Below are positions 1 through 5,930 of a stretch of DNA of 5,930 nt, piece by piece. Position 1 is the stretch's first letter; every line of letters starts with the position of its first letter. The position numbers and the translations under genes were made by a program. The notes beneath the pieces were generated by a model. It was not told the DNA's origin and did not search any database. It saw nothing but the letters and a program-made list of their open reading frames with translations. The stretch is from Burkholderiaceae bacterium (GTDB taxonomy: Bacteria > Pseudomonadota > Gammaproteobacteria > Burkholderiales > Burkholderiaceae), in contig JAKONL010000066.1 in assembly GCA_022701965.1 (NCBI GenBank), positions 1-5,930 of the forward strand. Reading direction: 5' to 3'.

Positions 1-1
1 C

Positions 2-1711
2 CGGGGCGAGATCGTCGGTATCGATGCCCTGTCGCGCACGCTGTTCGGCAAGGCCGCGCACGGGCTCGATGCGCGCGAGGCGGCGATCGCGGCGGCGCTC
101 GTGCGGGCGCCCAATGCGTCTGCCGCCCAGGTCGCGCGGCGCGCCTGCGACGTGCTGCGCGACATGGCGCCGTCCGATGTCGAACGCCGCAACGTCGACT
201 GCACGGCGATGGCGATGTTCGCGAGCGCGGCACTCCAGCGACGCGCCTTCGATCCGAGCGAAGGCATCGCACCCCACCTCGCGCGGCGTGCGTGGCAGCT
301 GCAGCGCGACGCCGCGATCGAGACGTCCGCAGGCGCTGGCGCCCATGACATCCGCACCACGCTGCGCGCGCCGCTGCAGCGTTTCGCGCTCGCGTCGCTG
401 CAGCGCCACCTGCGCGAACTGCGCGGCCGCAACGTGCAGGACGCCGGGCTCGTCGTGCTCGACAACGCCAGCGGCGAGGTCCTCGCCTGGGTCGGATCCT
501 CGGGCGACCTCAGCCGCGCCGCCGACGTCGATGCGGTGGTCGCGCCGCGCCAGCCCGGCTCGACGCTCAAGCCGCTGCTCTATGCGCAGGCGATCGCCGA
601 GCGCAGGCTCACCGCCGCATCGCTGATCGACGATTCGTCGGCGCAGATCGCCACCGCGGGCGGCCTCTACGTCCCGCAGAACTACGACCGGCAGTTCAAG
701 GGCCTGGTGTCGGCACGCACCGCCCTGGCCGCGTCGCTCAACGTGCCGGCCGTGCGCACGCTGGTGATGGTGTCGCCGGAATCGTTCGCACGACAGCTGC
801 GTGCCGTCGGCATGCCGCTGAAGGAAGGCGGCGGCTACTACGGCTACAGCCTGGCGCTCGGCAGCGCCGAGGTGTCGCTGCTGGCGCTGACCAACGCCTA
901 CCGGACGCTGGCGAACGGCGGGATGCATTCCGCCACGCGCGTGCTGGTCGAAGGCCCGCCGGACACTGCGCCATCGCGCGCACTCGACGCCGGCGCCGCC
1001 TTCATCGTCGGCGACATCCTCTCGGATGCCAACGCGCGCACCCGCACCTTCGGTATCGACAGCGTGCTCGGCACGCGTTTCTGGACCGCGGTGAAGACCG
1101 GCACCAGCAAGGACATGCGCGACAACTGGGCGGTCGGCTGGTCGCAGCGCTACACGGTGGGCGTGTGGGTCGGCAACGCGGGCGGCGCGCCGATGTGGGA
1201 CGTGAGCGGTACCAGCGGCGCGGCGCCGGTCTGGGCCGAGGTGATGGGTTTCCTGCATGCGCGCGAGCCGAGCCGCGCGCCGAAGCCGCCGGCAGGCGTG
1301 GTGCGCACGGCGGTGCGTTTCGGCGACGGGCTGGAGGCCGCGCGCGACGAATGGTTCGTCGCCGGGACCGAGCAGGCGGAGTTCACGCCGGGCGCGGGTG
1401 CCGATGCAGTTGCGCAGGCCGGCCAGACACGCATCGCCTCGCCGGCGGACGGCCTGATCGTCGCGCTCGATCCGGACATCCCGCCGAAACATCAGCGCGT
1501 GCGCTTCATCGCGGACCGTCACGGCCGTGGGCAGGAAGACCGGCAGGCGCTCCAATGGCGGATCGACGGCAAGCCCTTCGCTCGCGGAGATCGCGCCGAA
1601 TGGCTGCCCTGGCCGGGCCGGCATGTCTTCGAACTCGCCGACATCCGGGGCGTCGTGCTCGATTCGGTCAGGCTGGAAGTGCGGGGTGCGGGCGTGGCGA
1701 CGAAACGGTAG
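2..1711 (+). CDS. pbpC: Penicillin-binding protein 1C, C-terminal part (5' end outside window)
   Basis: A bifunctional class A penicillin-binding protein of the PBP1C type, which polymerises and cross-links peptidoglycan on the periplasmic side of the inner membrane. The frame is already open at base 2, and 569 residues are visible. Residues 1-45 match the tail of the glycosyltransferase-51 domain (a [16 protein letters not shown] stretch, then a [16 protein letters not shown] stretch); the catalytic glutamates and membrane anchor lie upstream. The transpeptidase domain has all three active-site motifs: STLK at 560-571 (nucleophile Ser187 of the visible part), SLN at 734-742 and KTGT at 1094-1105. 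The latter is followed by [12 protein letters not shown] and an [10 protein letters not shown] stretch, which are typical of PBP1C rather than PBP1A or 1B. From about residue 477 to the end is a small beta-rich domain that fits the PBP1C C-terminal domain (BiPBP_C). It ends in TAG at 1709-1711, and no clear terminator follows. In many proteobacteria pbpC follows a yfhM-like alpha-2-macroglobulin gene; that side is not visible here. The family call is secure. Confidence 0.95.
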   Translation, partial: RGEIVGIDALSRTLFGKAAHGLDAREAAIAAALVRAPNASAAQVARRACDVLRDMAPSDVERRNVDCTAMAMFASAALQRRAFDPSEGIAPHLARRAWQLQRDAAIETSAGAGAHDIRTTLRAPLQRFALASLQRHLRELRGRNVQDAGLVVLDNASGEVLAWVGSSGDLSRAADVDAVVAPRQPGSTLKPLLYAQAIAERRLTAASLIDDSSAQIATAGGLYVPQNYDRQFKGLVSARTALAASLNVPAVRTLVMVSPESFARQLRAVGMPLKEGGGYYGYSLALGSAEVSLLALTNAYRTLANGGMHSATRVLVEGPPDTAPSRALDAGAAFIVGDILSDANARTRTFGIDSVLGTRFWTAVKTGTSKDMRDNWAVGWSQRYTVGVWVGNAGGAPMWDVSGTSGAAPVWAEVMGFLHAREPSRAPKPPAGVVRTAVRFGDGLEAARDEWFVAGTEQAEFTPGAGADAVAQAGQTRIASPADGLIVALDPDIPPKHQRVRFIADRHGRGQEDRQALQWRIDGKPFARGDRAEWLPWPGRHVFELADIRGVVLDSVRLEVRGAGVATKR

Positions 1712-1734
1712 GGGTGGTGCGGCGCCGAGTACAA

Positions 1735-1753
1735 GGGATATCCCGTCTTGACA
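1735..1753 (+). promoter_or_regulatory. Possible kgtP promoter region: palindrome next to a -35-like hexamer
   Basis: The 128-bp gap between pbpC and kgtP contains the perfect 10-bp palindrome GGGATATCCC (1735-1744). Four bases later comes TTGACA (1748-1753), identical to the sigma-70 -35 consensus. At the usual 16-18 bp spacing the -10 position reads about CGACAG, which is a poor match, so a complete promoter cannot be called. A second TTGACA at 1802-1807 also lacks a good -10 box. A 5-bp inverted repeat, GAATG (1792-1796) and CATTC (1806-1810), surrounds this second hexamer. A promoter for kgtP is expected here because no operon link to pbpC is evident, but its exact position is a guess. 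Confidence 0.25.
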
Positions 1754-1839
1754 GCACTCGCGCCAATCACCGACAGCGCCCTCGGAATTGTGAATGGAAA
1801 ATTGACATTCCCGACAACCACACACAACAGGGCGAATCC

Positions 1840-3147
1840 ATGTCAGCAACCTCCCCCGGCGTACCCCGCCCCTACACGCCTGCCGAGAAACGCCACCGCA
1901 TCTTCGCGATCATGGCGGCCTCCTCCGGCAATCTCGTCGAGTGGTTCGACTTCTACGTCTACGCCTTCTCCGCGCTCTATTTCGCGCCCTCCTTCTTTCC
2001 CAAGTCCGACCCGACCGCGCAGCTTCTGAACACCGCCGGCGTGTTCGCCGCCGGCTTCCTGATGCGGCCGATCGGCGGCTGGCTCTTCGGCCGTGTCGCC
2101 GACCGCTACGGGCGCAAGACCTCGATGCTGATCTCGGTGACGATGATGTGCGCCGGCTCGCTGGCCATCGCCTGCCTGCCGACCTACGCGCAGATCGGCG
2201 CCTGGGCGCCGTTCCTACTGCTGGTGTGCCGCCTGTTCCAGGGCCTGTCGGTCGGCGGCGAGTACGGCACCACGGCGACCTACATGAGCGAGGTCGCGCT
2301 GCGCGGGCAGCGCGGTTTCTTCTCGTCGTTCCAGTACGTGACGCTGATCGGCGGCCAGCTGCTCGCGGTGCTGGTGATCGTCGTGCTGGAGCAGCTGCTG
2401 ACCGAGGCCGACCTCAAGGCCTGGGGCTGGCGCATTCCGTTCGCGATCGGTGCCGTGGCCGCGGTCGTCGCGCTGCTGCTGCGCCGCACGCTGCACGAGA
2501 CGCAGACGGCGGAGAACCTGAACAACAAGGAGTCGGGCAGCATGGCCCACCTCTTCAGGCATCACAAGGCCGCGTTCTTCACAGTGCTGGGCTACACGGC
2601 CGGCGGCTCCCTGATCTTCTACACCTTCACCACCTACATGCAGAAGTACCTGGTGAACACGGTCGGGCTGCCGATCAAGACGACCAGCTACGTGATGACC
2701 TGCGCGCTGTTCGTCTACATGTGCATGCAGCCGCTGTTCGGTGCGCTGTCCGACCGCATCGGGCGCCGCAACAACATGCTGATGTTCGGTGCCTTCGGCG
2801 CCGTCGCGACGGTGCCGATCCTCACCGGCCTGCAGCACGTCACCAGCCCCATCGCCGCTTTCGCGCTCATCATCCTGGCGCTGGCCATCGTGAGTTTCTA
2901 CACGTCGATCAGCGGCATCGTGAAGGCCGAGATGTTCCCGTCCGAGGTGCGGGCGCTGGGCGTCGGGCTGGCCTACGCGGTGGCCAACGCGATCTTCGGC
3001 GGCTCGGCCGAATACGTCGCGCTCGGCCTGAAGTCGATCGGCCACGAGTCGGCGTTCTACTGGTACGTGACGGCGATGATGGTGATCGCGTTCCTGGTCA
3101 GCTGGCGCCTGCCGCGGCAGGCCAGCTACCTGCATCACGACCACTGA
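1840..3147 (+). CDS. kgtP: Alpha-ketoglutarate permease (MFS proton symporter)
   Basis: A 435-residue inner-membrane transporter of the metabolite:H+ symporter family within the major facilitator superfamily. It is expected to import 2-oxoglutarate with protons. Its length is close to E. coli KgtP (432 aa), and much of the sequence resembles that protein as I remember it: [15 protein letters not shown] at 27-41, [18 protein letters not shown] at 64-81, [14 protein letters not shown] at 131-144, [13 protein letters not shown] at 164-176, [14 protein letters not shown] at 261-274 and a SFYTSISGI stretch near 352-360. About twelve hydrophobic segments can be seen. The MFS motif-A loops are [10 protein letters not shown] (84-93) between helices 2 and 3, and [10 protein letters not shown] (301-310) between helices 8 and 9. 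The start is ATG at 1840, with AGGG (1829-1832) seven bases upstream; the frame is open further upstream, but that part reads as the out-of-frame shadow of pbpC. It converges on dctA. One odd point: position 90 is Tyr where E. coli has His. ProP or ShiA-type relatives are possible, but the fit to KgtP is better. Confidence 0.93.
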   Translation: MSATSPGVPRPYTPAEKRHRIFAIMAASSGNLVEWFDFYVYAFSALYFAPSFFPKSDPTAQLLNTAGVFAAGFLMRPIGGWLFGRVADRYGRKTSMLISVTMMCAGSLAIACLPTYAQIGAWAPFLLLVCRLFQGLSVGGEYGTTATYMSEVALRGQRGFFSSFQYVTLIGGQLLAVLVIVVLEQLLTEADLKAWGWRIPFAIGAVAAVVALLLRRTLHETQTAENLNNKESGSMAHLFRHHKAAFFTVLGYTAGGSLIFYTFTTYMQKYLVNTVGLPIKTTSYVMTCALFVYMCMQPLFGALSDRIGRRNNMLMFGAFGAVATVPILTGLQHVTSPIAAFALIILALAIVSFYTSISGIVKAEMFPSEVRALGVGLAYAVANAIFGGSAEYVALGLKSIGHESAFYWYVTAMMVIAFLVSWRLPRQASYLHHDH

Positions 3148-3167
3148 GCTCTCTGGTCCGGATGCGG

Positions 3168-3204
3168 AAAGGGCCGGCGGTACCGCTACCGCCGGCCCTT
3201 TTTT
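3168..3204 (+). terminator. Rho-independent terminator after kgtP, possibly shared with dctA
   Basis: A perfect 15-bp inverted repeat. The left arm AAAGGGCCGGCGGTA (3168-3182) and right arm TACCGCCGGCCCTTT (3187-3201) enclose the 4-base loop CCGC. The right arm runs into six consecutive T residues (3199-3204). The hairpin begins 21 bases after the kgtP stop and fits an intrinsic terminator for plus-strand transcription. Read on the minus strand, the same hairpin lies about 35 bases beyond the dctA stop but is followed by only three T residues. It may therefore stop dctA transcription less efficiently. Confidence 0.9.
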
Positions 3205-3238
3205 CCTCATGCGCCGCGCGTTGCGGCGACGGCGGCCG

Positions 3239-4579
3239 TCAGGTCGCCATCTTCTCCGTCTTGGGGTCCAGCGCGACTTCCGGCTCGTTGGCGTCGACCC
3301 AGGTCTCGTTGTTGAGCACCGCGTTCATGCGCGTCTCGTCGAGCTCCTTGGTCCACTTGGCGACCACGATCGTGGCGACGCCGTTGCCGATCAGGTTGGT
3401 CAGCGCGCGAGCTTCCGACATGAAGCGGTCGATGCCCAGGATCAGCGCCAGCCCGGCCACCGGCACGTGGCCCACGGCCGACAGCGTCGCGGCCAGCACG
3501 ATGAAGCCGCTGCCGGTGATGCCGGCCGCGCCCTTCGAGGTCAGCAGCAGCACCGCGAGCAGCGTGATCTCCTGCGTGAGCGTCATGTCGGTGTTGGTGG
3601 CCTGCGCGATGAACACCGCCGCCATGGTGAGGTAGATCGAGGTACCGTCGAGGTTGAACGAGTAGCCCGTCGGGATCACCAGGCCGACGCAGGTCTTCTT
3701 GGCGCCCAGGTTCTCCAGCTTCTGCATCATCCGCGGCAGCACCGACTCGGACGACGAGGTGCCCAGCACGATCAGCAGCTCTTCCTTGATGTACTTGATG
3801 AACTTCCAGATGCTGAAGCCGTGGAAGCGCGCGATGAGGCCGAGCACCACGAAGATGAACAGCAGGCAGGTCATGTAGAAGACCGCCATCAGCTTGCCGA
3901 GCGAGAACAGCGAACCGACGCCGTACTTGCCGATCGTGAAGGCCATCGCGCCGAACGCGCCGATGGGCGCGAGCTTCATGATGTAGCCGACGATCGTGAA
4001 CAGCACGTGCGAGGTCTTCTCGATCATGTCGAACACCATCGTGCCGCGGCCGCCGAAGCGGTGCAGCGCGAAGCCGAACAGCACCGCGATCAGCAGCACC
4101 TGCAGGATCTCGCCCTTGGCGAAGGCGTCGACCACCGTCGTCGGGATCACGTTGAGCAGGAAGTCGACCGTGCCGGTCATCTTGCCGGGGCCGGTGTAGG
4201 CCGCGATGGCCTTGGTGTCGAGCGTGCTCGGATCGATGTTCATGCCCGCGCCGGGCTTGAGCACGTTGACCAGCACCAGCCCCACGATCAGCGCGATGGT
4301 GCTGACGATCTCGAAGTACAGCAGCGCCAGGCCGCCGGTCTTGCCGACCTTCTTCATGTCCTCCATGCCGGCGATGCCGATGACCACCGTGCAGAAGATG
4401 ATCGGCGCGATGATCATCTTGATCAGCTTGATGAAGCCGTCGCCCAGCGGCTTCATCGACTCGCCGATCTGCGGGTAGAAATGACCGAGCAGCACGCCGA
4501 TCACGACGGCGGTGATGACCTGGACGTAGAGGGAGCGGTAGAGCGGCAGCTTCTTTCCGGTCGGCGGCGATGTTGTCAT
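3239..4579 (-). CDS. dctA: C4-dicarboxylate transporter DctA
   Basis: A 446-residue secondary transporter of the dicarboxylate/amino acid:cation symporter family (the glutamate-transporter fold). It sits in the inner membrane and imports succinate, fumarate and malate aerobically with cations. Visible landmarks in order: the N-terminal [20 protein letters not shown] helix (17-36), the [16 protein letters not shown] segment (51-66), the serine-rich re-entrant hairpin tip GTSSSES (273-279), the substrate and cation site SFNLDGTS (307-314), the second hairpin [12 protein letters not shown] (348-359), and [16 protein letters not shown] (384-399) with the conserved Asp, Arg, Thr and Asn. This combination identifies DctA rather than the GltP or SstT branches. 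The length is slightly above E. coli DctA (428 aa), mainly from a polar C-terminal tail ending in a TEKMAT stretch. The start is ATG at 4577-4579, with AAGG (complement of 4587-4590) seven bases upstream. It converges with kgtP and diverges from dinB. No dctBD-type regulators are in view. Confidence 0.96.
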   Translation of the reverse strand: MTTSPPTGKKLPLYRSLYVQVITAVVIGVLLGHFYPQIGESMKPLGDGFIKLIKMIIAPIIFCTVVIGIAGMEDMKKVGKTGGLALLYFEIVSTIALIVGLVLVNVLKPGAGMNIDPSTLDTKAIAAYTGPGKMTGTVDFLLNVIPTTVVDAFAKGEILQVLLIAVLFGFALHRFGGRGTMVFDMIEKTSHVLFTIVGYIMKLAPIGAFGAMAFTIGKYGVGSLFSLGKLMAVFYMTCLLFIFVVLGLIARFHGFSIWKFIKYIKEELLIVLGTSSSESVLPRMMQKLENLGAKKTCVGLVIPTGYSFNLDGTSIYLTMAAVFIAQATNTDMTLTQEITLLAVLLLTSKGAAGITGSGFIVLAATLSAVGHVPVAGLALILGIDRFMSEARALTNLIGNGVATIVVAKWTKELDETRMNAVLNNETWVDANEPEVALDPKTEKMAT

Positions 4580-4594
4580 TGGATTGCCTTTTTA

Positions 4595-4637
4595 AGAATC
4601 TTACGAATTCGAGAATCTGGAAGCGGCTGCGATTCTC
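4595..4637. repeat. AGAATC repeat cluster upstream of dctA
   Basis: Three copies of AGAATC lie within 43 bp. Two are direct, AGAATCT at 4595-4601 and 4612-4618 with a 17-bp period, and one is inverted, GATTCT at 4631-4636. The second and third form the perfect 7-bp inverted repeat GAGAATC (4611-4617) and GATTCTC (4631-4637), separated by 13 bases. The palindrome GAATTC (4605-4610) lies between the first two copies. The cluster begins 16 bp upstream of the dctA start codon. It could be an operator, or a hairpin in the dctA leader RNA. No known binding site was recognised. Confidence 0.4.
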
Positions 4638-4647
4638 TACGGTGGCG

Positions 4648-4686
4648 GGGCACCCTGCCTGTCAATCTGCTGTCAATTGGGCACCC
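4648..4686. repeat. Nested direct repeats in the dctA-dinB intergenic region
   Basis: The octamer CTGTCAAT occurs twice, at 4659-4666 and 4670-4677, so the period is 11 bp, about one helical turn. This pair is flanked on both sides by a second exact octamer, GGGCACCC, at 4648-4655 and 4679-4686. Read towards dctA, the inner copies are ATTGACAG, so each contains a TTGACA -35-like hexamer, but no good -10 box lies at normal spacing from either. The site is about 80-100 bp upstream of the dctA start and 57-76 bp upstream of the dinB start. A regulator binding one face of the helix is a reasonable reading, but it is unproven. Confidence 0.4.
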
Positions 4687-4717
4687 GTACCCAGACCGCC
4701 GACGCCGTCCGCCCTGC

Positions 4718-4737
4718 GGAGCGAAAATCCGGGCGTG
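4718..4737 (+). promoter_or_regulatory. dinB ribosome binding site and GTG start
   Basis: GGAG at 4718-4721 is the only purine-rich Shine-Dalgarno-like motif before the GTG at 4735, and its 13-base spacing is longer than usual. Starting downstream is excluded: the next in-frame ATG (4798) lies inside the first catalytic motif. An in-frame GTG further upstream (4642) would add 31 residues with no family resemblance and has no obvious ribosome binding site. Translation from 4735 may therefore be weak, which would suit a polymerase kept at low level. Confidence 0.5.
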
Positions 4738-5930
4738 ACCGCTCCGACTCCCTCCCCGTCCGCCGCCGGCGGCATCCGGCGCATCGCGCACCTCGACATG
4801 GACGCGTTCTACGCGTCCGTCGAACTGCTGCGCTATCCGCAGCTCAAGGGGCTGCCGGTGGTCATCGGAGGCGGCAGGCGGCGCGTCGACGAGGCGATCC
4901 GCGACCTGCCCGAAGGCGGCACGCTGGCCGACATCCCGGTCGCGAGCTTTCCCCTGCTCAGGGACTATGCGGGGCGCGGCGTCATCACCACCGCCACCTA
5001 CCCGGCGCGCAAGTTCGGCATCGGCTCGGCGATGGGCATGATGAAGGCGGCCAAGCTCTGCCCGCAGGCCATCGTGCTGCCGGTCGACTTCGACGAGTAC
5101 CGCCGCTTCTCGCGCCACTTCAAGCAGCTGATCACCGAGATCGCCCCGCAGATGGAGGACCGCGGCGTGGACGAGGTCTACATCGACTTCACGGACGTGC
5201 CCGGCGGCCAGCGCGAGGGCGGCCGCGTGCTGGCGCGGCTGATCCAGAAGGCGATCTTCGAGGCCACCGGGCTCACCTGCTCGATCGGCGTCGCGCCCAA
5301 CAAGCTGATCGCCAAGATGGCCAGCGAGTTCGAGAAGCCCAACGGCATCTCGGTCGTCTACGAGGAAGACCTGCAGACGCGCATCTGGCCGCTGCCCGCG
5401 CGCAAGGTCAATGGCATCGGCCCGAAGGCGGAGGCCAGGCTCGAGAGTCACGGCATGCGCACCGTGGGCGACATCGCCGCGCGCGAGCGCGACTGGCTGG
5501 TCGCCCACTTCGGCAAGGCGACCGGCGCCTGGATGCACGAGGTGGCCTGGGGCCGCGACGACCGCCCGGTGGTGACCGAGAGCGAGCCGGTCTCGATGAG
5601 CCGGGAGACCACCTTCGAGCGCAACCTGCACGCGGTACGCGACCGCGCCGAGCTCGGCGAGATCTTCACCCGCCTCTGCCAGAAGGTGGCCGAGGACCTG
5701 CAGCGCAAGGGCTACGTCGGCAAGACCATCGGCATCAAGCTGCGCTACGACGATTTCCGGATCGCCACGCGCGACCAGACCGTCGAGTGCTTCACGGCCG
5801 ACGCGAAGGCGATCCGCGCCACCGCCGGGCAGTGTCTCAAGCGCGTGCCGCTCGACCGGCCGCTGCGGCTGATCGGCGTGCGGGTCGGTGCGCTGGTGCG
5901 CCACGACAGCACCGAGGCCACGACGACGGC
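4735..5930 (+). CDS. dinB: DNA polymerase IV (Y-family translesion polymerase), 3' end outside window
   Basis: An error-prone Y-family polymerase that copies past DNA lesions; 398 residues are visible. The palm begins with HLDMDAFYASVE (19-30), giving metal ligands Asp21 and Asp23 and Tyr26 at the steric-gate position that excludes ribonucleotides. The fingers include TATYPARKFGIGSAM (86-100). The second catalytic pair is Asp146-Glu147 in a GVDEVYIDFTD stretch, where most DinB proteins have S[LI]DEAYLD. The palm continues with SIGVAPNKLIAKMASEFEKP (183-202). The thumb has a helix-hairpin-helix motif, VNGIGPKAEARL (225-236). The little-finger domain starts around SMSRETTFERNL (287-298) and reaches a RLIGVRVGAL stretch (378-387). 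The C-terminal tail, where a beta-clamp binding motif is expected, is outside the window. Compared with E. coli DinB from memory, about 30 extra residues lie in the fingers (roughly 47-81). The gene starts at GTG and diverges from dctA. No LexA-type SOS box (CTGT-N8-ACAG) was seen upstream. Confidence 0.95.
   Translation, partial: MTAPTPSPSAAGGIRRIAHLDMDAFYASVELLRYPQLKGLPVVIGGGRRRVDEAIRDLPEGGTLADIPVASFPLLRDYAGRGVITTATYPARKFGIGSAMGMMKAAKLCPQAIVLPVDFDEYRRFSRHFKQLITEIAPQMEDRGVDEVYIDFTDVPGGQREGGRVLARLIQKAIFEATGLTCSIGVAPNKLIAKMASEFEKPNGISVVYEEDLQTRIWPLPARKVNGIGPKAEARLESHGMRTVGDIAARERDWLVAHFGKATGAWMHEVAWGRDDRPVVTESEPVSMSRETTFERNLHAVRDRAELGEIFTRLCQKVAEDLQRKGYVGKTIGIKLRYDDFRIATRDQTVECFTADAKAIRATAGQCLKRVPLDRPLRLIGVRVGALVRHDSTEATTT

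Noticed and set aside
1789..1810. A CRP-like site (TGTGA followed by an AT-rich stretch) upstream of kgtP
   Set aside because: Only the left half TGTGA is present; the right half does not resemble TCACA.
1165..1839. A 225-residue N-terminal extension of kgtP into pbpC
   Set aside because: The extension is an arginine-rich frame-shifted reading of pbpC. KgtP family proteins start near the ATG at 1840, which also has a ribosome binding site.
2215..3210. A 331-codon open frame on the minus strand opposite kgtP
   Set aside because: Its composition is rich in Arg, His, Gln and Asp, again the antisense of transmembrane codons. It also runs through the terminator hairpin.
3228..3240. GACGGC-G-GCCGTC palindrome at the dctA 3' end as a second terminator
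   Set aside because: The full pairing would leave a one-base loop, the relaxed hairpin has only four pairs, and no T-tract follows.
1941..3635. A 564-codon plus-strand frame across kgtP and into dctA
   Set aside because: It is a +2-shifted reading of kgtP full of Arg and Ala, and it crosses the terminator into the antisense of dctA.
4636..4665. A sigma-70 promoter for dctA built on TTGACA (complement of 4660-4665)
   Set aside because: At 16-18 bp spacing the -10 position reads about CCGTAG. The better TAGAGA-like box needs a spacer of 20 bp, so a promoter cannot be asserted.
3209..4738. A 509-codon open frame on the plus strand opposite dctA
   Set aside because: Its translation is an implausible run of His, Asp, Arg, Gln and Glu, typical of the antisense of a hydrophobic membrane protein in GC-rich DNA. 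dctA on the other strand is unambiguous.
4621..4740. A sigma-54 promoter for dctA, as known for dctA in rhizobia
   Set aside because: No GG-N10-GC arrangement with a TGGCAC/TTGC-like context was found in the upstream strand.
4576..5904. A 442-codon open frame on the minus strand opposite dinB, seemingly overlapping the dctA start
   Set aside because: It is an antisense shadow with low-complexity composition and no recognisable domain. The plus-strand frame carries all the catalytic motifs of DNA polymerase IV.

Overview
This is a GC-rich window (roughly two thirds G+C by eye) from a proteobacterial chromosome. It holds four protein-coding genes, two of them cut by the window edges, and short intergenic gaps. 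The transporters and the form of DNA polymerase IV fit a betaproteobacterium best (Rhodocyclales or Burkholderiales type). That placement comes from remembered family resemblance and was not computed. I see no tRNA, rRNA, CRISPR array, insertion sequence, prophage gene or integration site.

Layout: (1) 2-1711, plus strand: the C-terminal two thirds or so of penicillin-binding protein 1C (pbpC), with its 5' part off the left edge. (2) 1712-1839: a 128-bp gap with a palindrome and a -35-like hexamer. (3) 1840-3147, plus: kgtP, an alpha-ketoglutarate/proton symporter of the major facilitator superfamily. (4) 3148-3238: a convergent gap dominated by a perfect 15-bp terminator hairpin. (5) 3239-4579, minus: dctA, a C4-dicarboxylate transporter. 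(6) 4580-4734: a 155-bp divergent gap carrying several short direct and inverted repeats. (7) 4735-5930, plus: dinB, DNA polymerase IV, starting at GTG and running off the right edge before its C-terminal tail.

kgtP and dctA form a convergent pair with complementary substrates: 2-oxoglutarate, and succinate/fumarate/malate. Together they would feed TCA-cycle intermediates directly into central metabolism. No sensor kinase or response regulator for dicarboxylates is present. pbpC (peptidoglycan synthesis) and dinB (translesion DNA synthesis) look like unrelated neighbours.

I did not find an undescribed multi-gene system; this looks like ordinary core or near-core chromosome. The points most worth checking are an insert of about 30 residues in the fingers region of the polymerase, with altered residues around its second catalytic motif, and the repeat-rich dctA/dinB intergenic region.
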